Source of the DNA: Thalassobacillus_A hwangdonensis
Lineage (GTDB): Bacteria; Bacillota; Bacilli; Bacillales; Halobacillaceae
Assembly (NCBI RefSeq): GCF_042675915.1
Contig: NZ_JBHTKL010000006.1
Coordinates: 372,001-436,000, forward strand
Reading direction: 5' to 3'
Length of the DNA: 64,000 bases
Below are positions 17,673 to 26,446 of this stretch, one piece after another. The notes below the pieces were generated by a model. That model was given only the letters and a program-made list of their open reading frames with translations, was not told where the DNA came from and searched no databases. Made by a program: the position numbers and the translations under genes. Numbering within the stretch: position 1 is the stretch's first letter; each line of letters opens with the position of its first letter.

Positions 17673-19226
17673 TTAACGACGTGCTGCTTCTTCGAATTCA
17701 GCAACAACTTCTGCAGATGGCTTCTTACCAACCATACTTACAACGATTGCTACAAGTCCACATAGGATGAAACCAGGAACGATTTCATATAGTGGGAAAT
17801 CGATGACAGCAGGTGTAATTACCTCTCCAGCATCGTTCGTTTCTGGAGTGATCAATTGTTTCCAAACTACTACTGTAACCGCACCGACGATCATACCTGC
17901 AAGTGCTCCGTTACGAGTAATTCCTTTCCAAAGCAAGGACAGGATGATGATCGGACCGAATGCAGCACCGAAACCAGCCCAAGCATAAGATACAAGGGAT
18001 AGTACTGAGCTATCCGGGTTACCTGCAAGTAGGATCGCAATCAATGCGATACCAGCTACTGCAACACGACCGATCCATACAAGTTCACGCTCAGAAGCGT
18101 TCTTACGGATGATCGCTTTGTAGAAGTCCTCTGCAAGAGCAGAAGAAGATACAAGCAACTGGGAGTCAATCGTACTCATGATTGCAGACAAGATTGCTGC
18201 AAGCAGGATACCAGCGACAACCGGGTGGAACAGGATCTGAGAGAATGCAATGAAGATTTTCTCAGGGTCCGCAAGCATTTGTACCCCGTTCTGGTTCACA
18301 AGCTCGATTCCGAACTGACTCAACACTCCAACATCCTGAGAGTTGATGTATGCAAGTCCGACGAAACCAGTGAAAAGTGCACCATATAGTCCTAGAACCA
18401 TCCAGCCGATACCGATGAAGCGTGCTTTCGGTACGTCTTTAGGTGAACGTAGTGCCATGAAACGTACAAGGATGTGCGGCTGACCGAAGTAACCAAGACC
18501 CCATGCAAGAGATGAGATGATGGATACGATTCCGACACCTTTTACCATATCAAGATGAGTAGCTTCAATGCTTCCTACAGCTTCTACTGTAGCGTTCCAG
18601 CCACCAACTTCAGCAATAGCGACAATCGGTACGATGATCAATGCAAGGAACATCAAGATACCTTGAACAAAGTCTGTCCAGCTTACCGCAAGGAATCCAC
18701 CAAGGAATGTGTAAGAGATCGTTACGATCGCACCAACCCAAAGTGCTTGCGTGTAAGACAATCCAAATGAAGCTTCAAACAGCTTCGCACCTGCAACCAT
18801 TCCGGAAGAAGTGTAGAACGTAAAGAATAAAAGAATAACAAGTGCGGAAATCACACGTAAAATATGGGAGTTATCTTTGAAGCGGTTCTCCAAGTAGTCA
18901 GGAACCGTAATGGAGTCATTTGCAACCTCAGTGTAAACACGAAGACGACGTGCGACAAATTGCCAGTTCAAGTAAGCACCAATAGCAAGTCCTACTCCGA
19001 TCCAAGCAGCTGAGAAACCAGATGCATAGATCGCACCAGGAAGACCTAATAGTAGCCAACCACTCATATCTGATGCACCGGCACTTAGTGCTGCAACACC
19101 AGGTCCAAGACGGCGGCCCCCTAATACATAGTCGGATAAGTTACTTGTCATACGATATGCAGCGAATCCGATACCGAGCATACCGATTAGATAAACAATA
19201 AACGTAATTAACGTAGCAGTACCCAT
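17673..19226 (-). CDS. putP: Sodium/proline symporter (PutP/OpuE type)
   Basis: 517 aa, about 13 transmembrane helices of the SSS family, matching PutP/OpuE: YVLGGRRLGPGVAALSAGASDMSGW (broken here as two motifs, YVLGGRRLGP and SAGASDMSGW) with the Na+-site Ser/Asp residues, and the helix-9 region ILAAILSAIMSTIDSQLLVSSS. It imports proline with Na+, for nutrition or osmoprotection; the place next to gatCAB is that of B. subtilis opuE. RBS AAGGAGAG precedes ATG 19226. A 35-aa accessory peptide is encoded 5 nt upstream. Confidence 0.94.
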   Translation of the reverse strand: MGTATLITFIVYLIGMLGIGFAAYRMTSNLSDYVLGGRRLGPGVAALSAGASDMSGWLLLGLPGAIYASGFSAAWIGVGLAIGAYLNWQFVARRLRVYTEVANDSITVPDYLENRFKDNSHILRVISALVILLFFTFYTSSGMVAGAKLFEASFGLSYTQALWVGAIVTISYTFLGGFLAVSWTDFVQGILMFLALIIVPIVAIAEVGGWNATVEAVGSIEATHLDMVKGVGIVSIISSLAWGLGYFGQPHILVRFMALRSPKDVPKARFIGIGWMVLGLYGALFTGFVGLAYINSQDVGVLSQFGIELVNQNGVQMLADPEKIFIAFSQILFHPVVAGILLAAILSAIMSTIDSQLLVSSSALAEDFYKAIIRKNASERELVWIGRVAVAGIALIAILLAGNPDSSVLSLVSYAWAGFGAAFGPIIILSLLWKGITRNGALAGMIVGAVTVVVWKQLITPETNDAGEVITPAVIDFPLYEIVPGFILCGLVAIVVSMVGKKPSAEVVAEFEEAARR

Positions 19227-19231
19227 GTTTT

Positions 19232-19339
19232 CTATTCTCTCCTTTCAGTAAATAGTGTAATGATGGTAAGTATGATCAAGATTGGCATTGGTACGAAAAG
19301 CCAGAACCATGTTGCTCCGGTTAGTGCAAATTCTTCCAT
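19232..19339 (-). CDS. Symporter small accessory protein
   Basis: 35 aa, one transmembrane helix (about 12-31) ending in TERRE. GGAGGTGG is 5 nt before ATG 19339 and its stop is 5 nt before putP. Such peptides are known to precede SSS-family symporter genes (annotated as symporter small accessory protein); a role in assembly or activity of the transporter is inferred, not shown. Confidence 0.8.
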   Translation of the reverse strand: MEEFALTGATWFWLFVPMPILIILTIITLFTERRE

Positions 19340-19404
19340 GTTTCCACCTCCATCTTAAGTTGATGTTCAATATGCACCCCTATGCAATTTTCTCACAATT
19401 CAAA

Positions 19405-19433
19405 ACTATACTATAAAAGTCACAGAAGTGCAA
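19405..19433 (-). promoter_or_regulatory. Sigma-A promoter of the putP operon
   Basis: On the minus strand -35 TTGCAC (19428-19433), 17 nt, -10 TATAGT (19405-19410), about 65 nt upstream of the accessory peptide. No SigB-type promoter, as known for B. subtilis opuE, was recognised. Confidence 0.65.
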
Positions 19434-19660
19434 AAAGCCAAACACAGGTACAACTATATCATAGCTAAATTTTGAGAACATTGCAAAAATTATACCATCG
19501 ACAATTAAATGTATATTTATTCAAATATGACAAGTTTATGAAAACATATGCTCGATATCGTCCATATATATTCATTAAATTTAATAAAAAAAAGTTGGGA
19601 TTTAGTTGACATCCAAATTTTTCCGTTAGGTATTTCTAACTATATTTTTTGTGATTTTTT

Positions 19661-19741
19661 TATAATTTAGCACCTCAGGATGAAAGTTCAGCACCTGACC
19701 AGCTCAGACTGCTACATTCAGGTAGACTGGTATTATTTTTT
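19661..19741 (+). ncRNA. Candidate small RNA between putP and rocA
   Basis: A TATAAT (19661-19666) is followed by a 60-nt GC-richer island in an AT-rich gap, ending in a hairpin ACCAG...CTGGT (19698-19731, with inner CTAC/GTAG) and TATTATTTTTT. Alternative pairings TCAGG(19675-19679)/CCTGA(19695-19699) and ACCTGA/TCAGGT (19718-19723) exclude each other. The -35 is poor. No ORF is present. Confidence 0.3.
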
Positions 19742-19750
19742 CCAGTACAT

Positions 19751-19786
19751 TAAAAAATCCTCTCCCCAAATTATGGGAAGAGGATT
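19751..19786 (-). terminator. Terminator of rocA
   Basis: On the minus strand AATCCTCTTCCC pairs with GGGGAGAGGATT and is followed by TTTT, 15 nt after the stop. Confidence 0.85.
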
Positions 19787-19800
19787 CTTTCCTTCTATTA

Positions 19801-21351
19801 TTAAAGCATTTCGGAAGTTGTTTTTCCTTGCATGTGGTGAAGCAGGTAATCTGGTCCTCCAGCTTTGGAGTCTGTACCAGACATGTTGAATCCTCCGAAT
19901 GGGTGGTATCCAACGATCGCTGCAGTACATCCACGGTTGAAATACAGGTTACCGACGTGGAAGTCACGACGCGCCTGCTCGATGTGCTCACGGTTGTTCG
20001 TGATGACCGCACCAGTCAAGCCGTATTCTGTATTGTTTGCAACTTCGATTGCTTCGTCGAAGGATTTCACTTTAGTGAATCCTACAACAGGTCCGAAGAT
20101 CTCTTCCTGCATGATGCGTGCATCCGGCTCAAGATCAGCGAAGATTGTCGGCTCGATGAACCATCCTTTGCTGTCGTCACCTTTACCACCATGCATCAAT
20201 TTACCTTCTTCTTTACCGACAGCGATGTAGCTCATGATCTTGTCATAAGCACCCTGATCGATAACAGGACCCATATACGTATCGTGTTTCGTAGGATCCG
20301 CGTAGCTTACTTGCTCTTTCGTCTTCTCTACGACACGATTTAACAAGTCGTTATATACATCTTCATGCGCGACGACACGGGAACAAGCGGAACACTTTTG
20401 ACCGGAGAATCCGAATGCAGAATACGTGATTGCATCCGCTGCAAGCTCAAGGTCAGAATCGTTGTCGACAACGATTGTATCCTTACCGCCCATTTCGATG
20501 ATCGTACGCTTCAGCCACTGCTGGCCATCATGGATTTTCGCCGCACGTTCGAAAATACGGGAACCGACTTCGCGGGAACCTGTGAAGCTGACGAAGCGAG
20601 TGCGTGGGTGATCAACAAGGTAATCCCCTACTTCTTTACCGCTTCCTGGAATGAAGTTGACAACGCCTTTAGGCATGCCTGCTTCTTCCAATACTTCCAT
20701 CATCTTATAAGCGATTACCGGAGTCGAGCTTGCTGGCTTAAGTAATACCGTGTTACCGGATACCATCGCCGCTACAGTCGTTCCAGCCATGATCGCGAAC
20801 AGGAAGTTCCATGGGGAAATGACGACACCTACACCTAGTGGGATATAGTGAAAACGGTTGTTCTCGATCGGACGGGAGTTCACGTCGAACCCTTCATCGA
20901 TGCGAAGCATCTGACGTCCATAATACTCCATGAAATCAATCGCTTCTGCAGTGTCTGCATCCGCTTCCTTCCATGGCTTACCGCCTTCTTTGACTAGATG
21001 TGCGGTGAATTCATGTTTACGGCGACGAACGATAGCTGCAGCACGGAACAAGACGTCTGCACGGAACTGTGCTGTTGTCTTGCGCCAGCTTTCAAACGTT
21101 TCATCTGCTACCTTATGAGCTTTTTCAGCAAGCTCTTGATTTGCTTTCGATACATAACCGATTACTTCTTTGCGGTTAGCTGGATTGACGACTTCGATCT
21201 TATCATCAGTCATGATCCGCTCCCCATTGATCACTAGAGGGTAATCTTTACCAAGATCCGCTTCGACTTTCTTGATCGCATCCTCTAAAGCTTTACGATT
21301 CTCATCAATCGTAAAATCTGTAAATGGTTCATGTTTGTAAGGTACTACCAT
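19801..21351 (-). CDS. rocA: 1-pyrroline-5-carboxylate dehydrogenase
   Basis: 516 aa, collinear with B. subtilis RocA/PutC: start [42 protein letters not shown] (in part), catalytic Cys in [13 protein letters not shown], Glu in IIEMGGKD and the C-terminal [20 protein letters not shown]. It oxidises P5C/glutamate semialdehyde to glutamate with NAD in proline and arginine catabolism. It adjoins the proline symporter but has its own promoter, a cre site and a terminator. No proline dehydrogenase gene is in the window. Confidence 0.95.
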   Translation of the reverse strand: MVVPYKHEPFTDFTIDENRKALEDAIKKVEADLGKDYPLVINGERIMTDDKIEVVNPANRKEVIGYVSKANQELAEKAHKVADETFESWRKTTAQFRADVLFRAAAIVRRRKHEFTAHLVKEGGKPWKEADADTAEAIDFMEYYGRQMLRIDEGFDVNSRPIENNRFHYIPLGVGVVISPWNFLFAIMAGTTVAAMVSGNTVLLKPASSTPVIAYKMMEVLEEAGMPKGVVNFIPGSGKEVGDYLVDHPRTRFVSFTGSREVGSRIFERAAKIHDGQQWLKRTIIEMGGKDTIVVDNDSDLELAADAITYSAFGFSGQKCSACSRVVAHEDVYNDLLNRVVEKTKEQVSYADPTKHDTYMGPVIDQGAYDKIMSYIAVGKEEGKLMHGGKGDDSKGWFIEPTIFADLEPDARIMQEEIFGPVVGFTKVKSFDEAIEVANNTEYGLTGAVITNNREHIEQARRDFHVGNLYFNRGCTAAIVGYHPFGGFNMSGTDSKAGGPDYLLHHMQGKTTSEML

Positions 21352-21418
21352 TCTAAACCGCTCCCTTCAGGAATGAATAATGTATTGACGCTTGTAAGAA
21401 TTATGAGAAAATTGTTAC

Positions 21419-21432
21419 TTAAAGCGTTTCCA
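21419..21432 (-). promoter_or_regulatory. Candidate cre (CcpA) site of rocA
   Basis: Minus-strand TGGAAACGCTTTAA matches the cre pattern TGnAAnCGnTnnC/AA closely. It begins 7 nt downstream of the -10, at the expected transcription start, where CcpA binding represses. Confidence 0.6.
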
Positions 21433-21438
21433 CAGTCC

Positions 21439-21467
21439 ATTCTATCTTATATACCCCGACACTTCAA
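21439..21467 (-). promoter_or_regulatory. Sigma-A promoter of rocA
   Basis: On the minus strand -35 TTGAAG (21462-21467), 17 nt, -10 TAGAAT (21439-21444). No sigma-54 (-24/-12) element like that of B. subtilis rocA was seen. Confidence 0.65.
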
Positions 21468-21578
21468 TCGATATATGCAAATAGCATCGGGGTAGATGAA
21501 ATGGGGTGTACAGGAGGTGTTTCCGTTTTGTTTGTCGAATAAACATGCGGAGCCTGAATTATAGAAAGAGGGAAGAAA

Positions 21579-22040
21579 ATGTTGGAAATAAAAGCACTAC
21601 ACGAAGTACCCGAACGGTTCGATGAAGCAGTCGATGTCTTTTGGGGAGAATGGGGTGGCGAGGACAATTACGCCTTTTACCGCGATTGCATGGAGCACTC
21701 CAGTACGACCTCCGCTGACCTGCCTCGCTTTTATCTCGCACTGGATGGAGAAAAGATTGTAGGTACTTATGCATTACTGAGAAATGACCTGAACAGCAGA
21801 CAAGATCTTTGCCCGTGGCTGGCATGTCTGTATATTGATCCTGCTTATCGAGGAAAAGGATTAGGTGCAAAGCTGCTTGAAGATGGATTGAATCGCACGA
21901 ATGAAAAAGGCTATGACACCCTTTACCTGACGACAGATCTTGAAGGCTATTATGAAAAATACGGCTGGAAGCACACGACCGACGCAATTGGTCTTGGCGG
22001 CGGGTCGATCAAAGTGTATGAAAAAGCAACGAAGCGCTAG
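21579..22040 (+). CDS. GNAT family N-acetyltransferase
   Basis: 153 aa Acetyltransf_1 domain; acetyl-CoA motif A LACLYIDPAYRGKGLGAKLLE (read as CLYIDPAYRGKGLGAKLL) around residues 83-100 and the C-terminal YYEKYGWK. Substrate unknown. RBS AGAGGGAAG precedes ATG. It is followed after 17 nt by a second GNAT gene, likely cotranscribed. Confidence 0.85.
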   Translation: MLEIKALHEVPERFDEAVDVFWGEWGGEDNYAFYRDCMEHSSTTSADLPRFYLALDGEKIVGTYALLRNDLNSRQDLCPWLACLYIDPAYRGKGLGAKLLEDGLNRTNEKGYDTLYLTTDLEGYYEKYGWKHTTDAIGLGGGSIKVYEKATKR

Positions 22041-22057
22041 CAGAAAGGAATAATCAT

Positions 22058-22582
22058 ATGAAGCTTACATTCAATAAACTGACAGCACCTCATCCCGAGG
22101 CGGTGGAAGCGATCAATCGTTGGGAAAATGATCCAGCGCTGATTCCGATGACACGTCCGCATAAAGATGAAGAAGCGTTGAACAGTCGTGCGGAAGTGAC
22201 TGCAGAAGAAATCGTCGAGCGACTCAGCAATCATGACATCTATCTGATTTATCTCGATGACAAGCTTGTCGGGGAAATGAACTACATGATCGATCCCGGT
22301 CATCTGTACAAAAAAGAACCCGGCACTGCCTGGATCGGAATCACAATTGGTGAATCCGATGGCCGCGGGAAAGGGATCGGCTATAAGGCGATCACTTTTT
22401 TGGAAAAGGAAATATGCGAGCAAGGGTTGAAGCGGATTGAGCTTGGTGTGTTTGCATTCAATGAACAGGCATACCGGCTATATGAGCGGATGGGCTATGA
22501 AGAGATCGGCCGTATCAAGGAGTTCACCTACTGGGACGGGAAGATGTGGGAAGATATCCGGATGGAGAAGTTGCTGGACTAA
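22058..22582 (+). CDS. GNAT family N-acetyltransferase
   Basis: 174 aa of the RimJ/RimL-like branch; acetyl-CoA motif GESDGRGKGIGYKAI at about residues 105-119, followed by ELGVFAFNEQAYRLYERMGY. The early residues (RWENDPALIPMTRP) are typical of putative aminoglycoside/antibiotic-type acetyltransferases, but no substrate can be assigned. It ends before a bidirectional terminator. Confidence 0.85.
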   Translation: MKLTFNKLTAPHPEAVEAINRWENDPALIPMTRPHKDEEALNSRAEVTAEEIVERLSNHDIYLIYLDDKLVGEMNYMIDPGHLYKKEPGTAWIGITIGESDGRGKGIGYKAITFLEKEICEQGLKRIELGVFAFNEQAYRLYERMGYEEIGRIKEFTYWDGKMWEDIRMEKLLD

Positions 22583-22635
22583 GAGATGATATCCAAATAA
22601 ACCCGATTAACAACAGTATAAATAACAAACAAAAA

Positions 22636-22664
22636 ACGCTTGGGAACAGCTTACCCAAGCGTCC
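22636..22664. terminator. Bidirectional terminator
   Basis: Perfect 9-bp stem ACGCTTGGG / CCCAAGCGT with T-runs on both outer sides, between convergent genes. Confidence 0.85.
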
Positions 22665-22674
22665 TTTTTCCTAT

Positions 22675-23490
22675 TTAATGCTTCAACTCTCCCAGCACGG
22701 AATGAACAATATGTAGAGAATTCCATTCACCGGATGAAAGACGCATAATGGGATATTTTCTAGGAAATAAAGTCTCATTTATTTCCCCAGGTGCCTTACC
22801 CTCATCATATAGCTTCACTATTTCCCCCTGCAGTTCCAGAAGGTACTCCAGCTTTCGTTTCAAAGCAGTATGGCCATCATTCAAGTGACCAGCATGGCTA
22901 CAAAATACATCCGTAAAGTCATAGGTGAGTACTTTTTGTAAGGATTCGATAATGTCCGGAATGCTTTCCTCCCGCAAGATTACCTTTGTCCTCTCTTAGA
23001 TATAAAGATCACCCGTAAAAAGCTGACCAGTTTCACTGTTTAAATATGCCAGGTGATCCTGAGAGTGGCCTGGGGTCTTGATCACATGCCATAAAGCATT
23101 GGCAGAAGAGAAAGAATCCCCGATCGACTCTGCCAGAAACGGCTGACGCCTTCCCCAAAACACTTGGCGATACAGCGGATAATCCGGCTTCTTCATACAA
23201 TACTCAATCATTTTATCATCCATCAATAGCGGTACTTGAAGCTCTTTCTGCAATAAAGCTGCACAACCGGTATGATCCTCATGATGATGAGTAATTGCAA
23301 TTTGCTGAGTTTTCAGGTCTCTCATAAATGGCATAAATTCCTTCTGTAATGACCTTGCCCCCGTATCAATCAGTACGCCATCGAGGAAAAAACAATGCAC
23401 ATTTAGTTTTACACCCTGAAATGAAATGGATCCGTTACCCATTTGCACGCCATTTACCGTTTTTTGAGTAAAGCTCTTTTTAAACAGCAT
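22675..23490 (-). pseudogene. MBL-fold metallo-hydrolase, interrupted by an in-frame stop
   Basis: Read through, the frame gives about 271 aa of a metallo-beta-lactamase-fold hydrolase: ITHHHEDH (66-73) is the HxHxDH zinc motif, TPGHSQDH (139-146) and TGDLYI (159-164) supply later ligands. Codon 165 is TAA (22996-22998), after which the same frame continues without shift as ERTKVILREESIPDIIESLQ and keeps family features (CSHAGHLNDG). So a single nonsense change splits an otherwise intact gene. Start ATG 23490 has GGGAGA upstream. It could be a recent pseudogene or a sequencing error; the N-terminal part alone lacks the last helices and strands. Confidence 0.8.
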
Positions 23491-23582
23491 CGCTTCATCT
23501 CCCTCAAATACTCTTTTTATGATAGCACAAAATGAATAGGTATTCATAATTTTCAAAAAAGTAATCGTTCGTTGACCCTACG

Positions 23583-23620
23583 AAAAAAAACAGACCAAAT
23601 CGTGTGCGATTTAGTCTGTT
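23583..23620 (-). terminator. Intrinsic terminator
   Basis: Minus-strand AACAGACTAAATCG / CGATTTGGTCTGTT hairpin followed by eight T. It ends the run 26399-23686. Confidence 0.85.
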
Positions 23621-23685
23621 AATAAGTATGTTATTCCTTATGTTTCTCCACCGAATCGGAACTACTTAGCTACCGGAATCCTATT

Positions 23686-23919
23686 CTATTTCTCATTTCC
23701 TCGTTTGAAGTTGCCAGTGACTTTTGCCATGATCAGCTGCTCTTCTTTTTCATTATTTACAGCCTCTATTTTTGTAAGGAATTTATCCGCTTCTTTTCCT
23801 TTCAGAATTTTCACCTGCTTACCAAAGTAATCAATAAAGACTGTCTGTGCCTTATTGACGCGATAGCTGAAAGGTGTTTCATCCAACCGATTCCTTTTGT
23901 CTATCTGGCTCAATGTCAT
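23686..23919 (-). CDS. Conserved small protein of unknown function
   Basis: 77 aa, basic, no signal or membrane segment. The pattern DETPFSYRVNKAQTVFIDYFGKQV, in part, followed by KEADKFLTKIE and ending AKVTGNFKRGNE is conserved in Bacillaceae as far as I recall, without assigned function. ATG 23919 follows AGGTAGGGG and lies 5 nt after the GrpB-like gene, so it belongs to the same transcript. Confidence 0.7.
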   Translation of the reverse strand: MTLSQIDKRNRLDETPFSYRVNKAQTVFIDYFGKQVKILKGKEADKFLTKIEAVNNEKEEQLIMAKVTGNFKRGNEK

Positions 23920-23924
23920 TTCCC

Positions 23925-24440
23925 CTACCTTTTTTCATACCAATCTAATGCCTTCCGTTCCATCTCTTTCACGTAGGAGTCCTTCCCATTGATATAGGAT
24001 TCCATATCATTAGGATACTGTTTTGCCAGTTCTTCTTTCAGATTGCCATAGCGCTCTCTTTCGTCCGGGTGAGTACGCAGATAATCTCTAAACGCAAGGT
24101 GGCGATCGATTTCGTTATTGCTTTCTTCATACATATGAATATGGTGGGTGCGCTGATCCCCGCCTTTTCGGAAATACCTCCGGCCTGGCAGTCCGAACTC
24201 TCCCATCGGTTCATAGCCGATTGCTTCCATCTGCTCATTGAAGCTGTCCACTTTTTCGATATCTTTAACTACTGGCAGGATGTCGATGATCGGCTTTGCT
24301 TTCAGCCCCTCCACAGATGTGCTGCCGATATGATGTACAGCTACAAGCTCGTTTCCGAAAATGTTCCGTAGCTTTTCTTTTTCTTCTTCAAACTTCCTGG
24401 ACCACGTTTCATCGAACTTTACCACTTCCACTTTTCGCAT
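23925..24440 (-). CDS. GrpB (UPF0157) family nucleotidyltransferase-like protein
   Basis: 171 aa. HHIGSTSVEGLKAKPIIDILP (as HHIGSTSV and KPIIDI, about 36-55) is the GrpB/UPF0157 signature, a nucleotidyltransferase-fold family; sometimes fused to dephospho-CoA kinase, but free-standing here. RTHHIHMYEESN is the second conserved block. Function unknown. It overlaps the upstream nucleotidyltransferase gene by 32 nt. Confidence 0.85.
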   Translation of the reverse strand: MRKVEVVKFDETWSRKFEEEKEKLRNIFGNELVAVHHIGSTSVEGLKAKPIIDILPVVKDIEKVDSFNEQMEAIGYEPMGEFGLPGRRYFRKGGDQRTHHIHMYEESNNEIDRHLAFRDYLRTHPDERERYGNLKEELAKQYPNDMESYINGKDSYVKEMERKALDWYEKR

Positions 24441-25026
24441 GAGACCCCTCCTCTTTATCAGGATTCACTACTGTTACCTTGTGCCAAATCGAATGCCAAT
24501 TCTTCTGCTTCACACGCTTACGGTAGATACTTGCTAATGGCTCCTCTTCAAATCCTGGAGAAGGCTTCACCACCATCTGCAAGACATCCTCCAGTCCGTG
24601 AGGTGCAGTGAGGATAAGCTTATCTTCCTTATCAAGCTTCACTCCCAGTGCTGTTGCTGTCTCAGGGAATTTTGAAATGCCATCCACCGAAGATGTGTAC
24701 GGCGCCACGTTATTCAAATGATGCATCCTTGCCTGGTTTTTCACCGACCATGGCAACTGCGGCATTTTTCTTTCAAGTTGTTTTTCCAACTCCTTTTCAT
24801 ACTGCTCATCAACCCTATCCGGATCGAAGTAAATGACATCGACATCAGGTAAAGCTGTTTGCTGAGGAAAATTGTGCAGAACATCCCAAATCTTCGACCT
24901 GACAAAACCTGCACATACCCACCAATCTGGCAGATCCAGTTCTTGCACCGTTTTCAATATATCCATCATGATTGCGTCGTTTTGAACAGCAACTAGTACG
25001 TCTTTTTCTGTTTTCATCCTTGCCAT
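24409..25026 (-). CDS. Nucleotidyltransferase family protein (DUF925-like)
   Basis: About 205 aa. WWVCAGFVRSKIWDVLH and the acidic LPDVDVIYFDP (catalytic-type Asp pair) are those of the PF06042-type nucleotidyltransferases. The substrate is unknown. ATG 25026 overlaps the upstream stop as TGATG; an alternative ATG at 25017 has a better distance to AAGGGTG. It overlaps the GrpB gene, so two nucleotidyltransferase-fold proteins are translated together. Confidence 0.8.
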   Translation of the reverse strand: MARMKTEKDVLVAVQNDAIMMDILKTVQELDLPDWWVCAGFVRSKIWDVLHNFPQQTALPDVDVIYFDPDRVDEQYEKELEKQLERKMPQLPWSVKNQARMHHLNNVAPYTSSVDGISKFPETATALGVKLDKEDKLILTAPHGLEDVLQMVVKPSPGFEEEPLASIYRKRVKQKNWHSIWHKVTVVNPDKEEGSHAKSGSGKVR

Positions 25027-25418
25027 CACCCTTCAATCAATCCGATATAAGGAATCAAAGTATCATTCACCACTGCTATTAAAATACTGCTATTCTCACT
25101 TCGGTCGCTCCCATTCTTGTATATTTTTGTACCTACAGGCAGTTTGGTTGCTGCGTATTGCCCGAATACTCCGGTTCCGCCATATTCGCTTTCAATTACT
25201 TTGACTTCTTCTCCCAACGTTAATTCAACTGTTTGCACCCAATCCACTTCTTCGGCATTAGAGTAGACGATAGCTCGATATACGAAGATATCTGCTTGGG
25301 GATTCTTCTCCAGAATCTCCTGTACTTGTGGACTACCTATAGTCTCTATTTGTTCAGAAGCACTCTCCTCGGAACAAGCTCCCAACAAGAAGACGAGGAT
25401 AACCAGAAGCTTTCTCAT
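25026..25418 (-). CDS. Putative lipoprotein
   Basis: 130 aa with a short lipoprotein signal (MRKLLVILVFLLGAC, lipobox LGAC, Cys15). The mature part is a small beta-rich domain (LTLGEEVKVIESEYGG, KLPVGTKIY) of no family I can name. It starts 12 nt after the peptidase E-like gene and overlaps the next gene by 3 nt. Confidence 0.75.
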   Translation of the reverse strand: MRKLLVILVFLLGACSEESASEQIETIGSPQVQEILEKNPQADIFVYRAIVYSNAEEVDWVQTVELTLGEEVKVIESEYGGTGVFGQYAATKLPVGTKIYKNGSDRSENSSILIAVVNDTLIPYIGLIEG

Positions 25419-25430
25419 ACTTCTCCCTCC

Positions 25431-26048
25431 TTAAAGCGGCTGCTTAGTTCCACGATCAAATAAGTAGACTTCTCCGATGGCATGCATTTCATCCTTCGTC
25501 ATATGAACAGCAGCTCCCTCACTCAAAGCAAGGATGCTATCATATGACTCAATACTCCCATCATCCTTCGAATCATAATGCGCCCAAATTGAGAAGCCGT
25601 TTGCTAAATCTAGCGGTTTTTCAGAATGCACGGTTTCCTCAAGGGTATGTTCAATCGACCTGCCGAAAATGATTGCACCGGCACTTTGTCCGTAAATGAT
25701 TCCACCTTTTTCGTAGAATGAAAGAAGAACCTCATCAAATCCACTGCTGCGAATCGCACGCAATAATTCTGTCGTGCTGCCTCCACTGAAATAAATTGCA
25801 GTAAACCGCTCCAACTCTTCTGCAGTTTTATTAGTAAGTTCCGTCCACATCTCGATTTCTTCTATGCCAAGCGGATTGAACGTATTGCGTATGTATTTAA
25901 GACTGTCTTCATAGGAACGATGACTTGGATCACCAGCTAGAGGGATGTATAGCAGGGTCTTATCGTGGCGGATCAGCTTAGAAAAATAGCTATTTACCCG
26001 CTGGTTCTGCTTCGCGTCTCCTCCACCCGATAAAATCAATTCTCCCAT
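25431..26048 (-). CDS. Peptidase E-like (S51) class I glutamine amidotransferase-like protein
   Basis: 205 aa. FSGGSTTELLRAI (88-100) and the nucleophile elbow YGQSAGAIIFG with Ser122 match the peptidase S51/dipeptidase E family, which cleaves Asp-Xaa dipeptides in known members; many Bacillus members are uncharacterised. ATG 26048 is 3 nt after the VOC gene, so they are cotranscribed. Confidence 0.85.
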   Translation of the reverse strand: MGELILSGGGDAKQNQRVNSYFSKLIRHDKTLLYIPLAGDPSHRSYEDSLKYIRNTFNPLGIEEIEMWTELTNKTAEELERFTAIYFSGGSTTELLRAIRSSGFDEVLLSFYEKGGIIYGQSAGAIIFGRSIEHTLEETVHSEKPLDLANGFSIWAHYDSKDDGSIESYDSILALSEGAAVHMTKDEMHAIGEVYLFDRGTKQPL

Positions 26049-26051
26049 CGA

Positions 26052-26399
26052 TTATGCCTGCACAAATCCGAGTTCATTACCATCCGGATCCTTGATGGTG
26101 AATTTTTTCGTTCCATATGGGGTTTCGAACAAGTCTTCCAGTATTTCTACCTTGTCTGCTACTTGATCCCAGTAATGGTCAACATTCTCCACCTTGAAGT
26201 TGAGTCTTCCATGACTCGGCGACGGATCCGTTTCCATGATTGCAAAAATTGCACCTTTCCCTGTTTCAAAATGCGCATAGTTCGGGTTTTCAGGCGGCCA
26301 GTGTCCGGTTACCTTGAACCCAAGCGTCCCTTCATACCATTCGATTCCCTGATGTAAATTCGAAACATTCACCCTGACGTGATCCAGATAGATTTCCAT
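26052..26399 (-). CDS. VOC (glyoxalase/bleomycin-resistance) family protein
   Basis: 115 aa, one VOC domain with two beta-alpha-beta-beta-beta units. Metal-ligand positions are occupied by His7 (LDHVRVNV), His/Glu in NYAHFETG and a Glu in DPDGNELGFVQ. The reaction is not predictable. It is the first gene of the run ending at 23686. Confidence 0.82.
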   Translation of the reverse strand: MEIYLDHVRVNVSNLHQGIEWYEGTLGFKVTGHWPPENPNYAHFETGKGAIFAIMETDPSPSHGRLNFKVENVDHYWDQVADKVEILEDLFETPYGTKKFTIKDPDGNELGFVQA

Positions 26400-26446
26400 A
26401 GCTTCACTCTCCTATTATTGGAAAATTATGATAACAGTGTAACATA

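Noticed and set aside
17374..17676. About 100-codon ORFs between the hydrolase gene and putP
   Set aside because: They read through palindromic repeat A and the putP terminator; not protein-like.
22996..22998. Recoding (selenocysteine or readthrough) at the MBL-gene stop
   Set aside because: The codon is TAA, not TGA, there is no selenocysteine context, and the position is not an active-site Cys.
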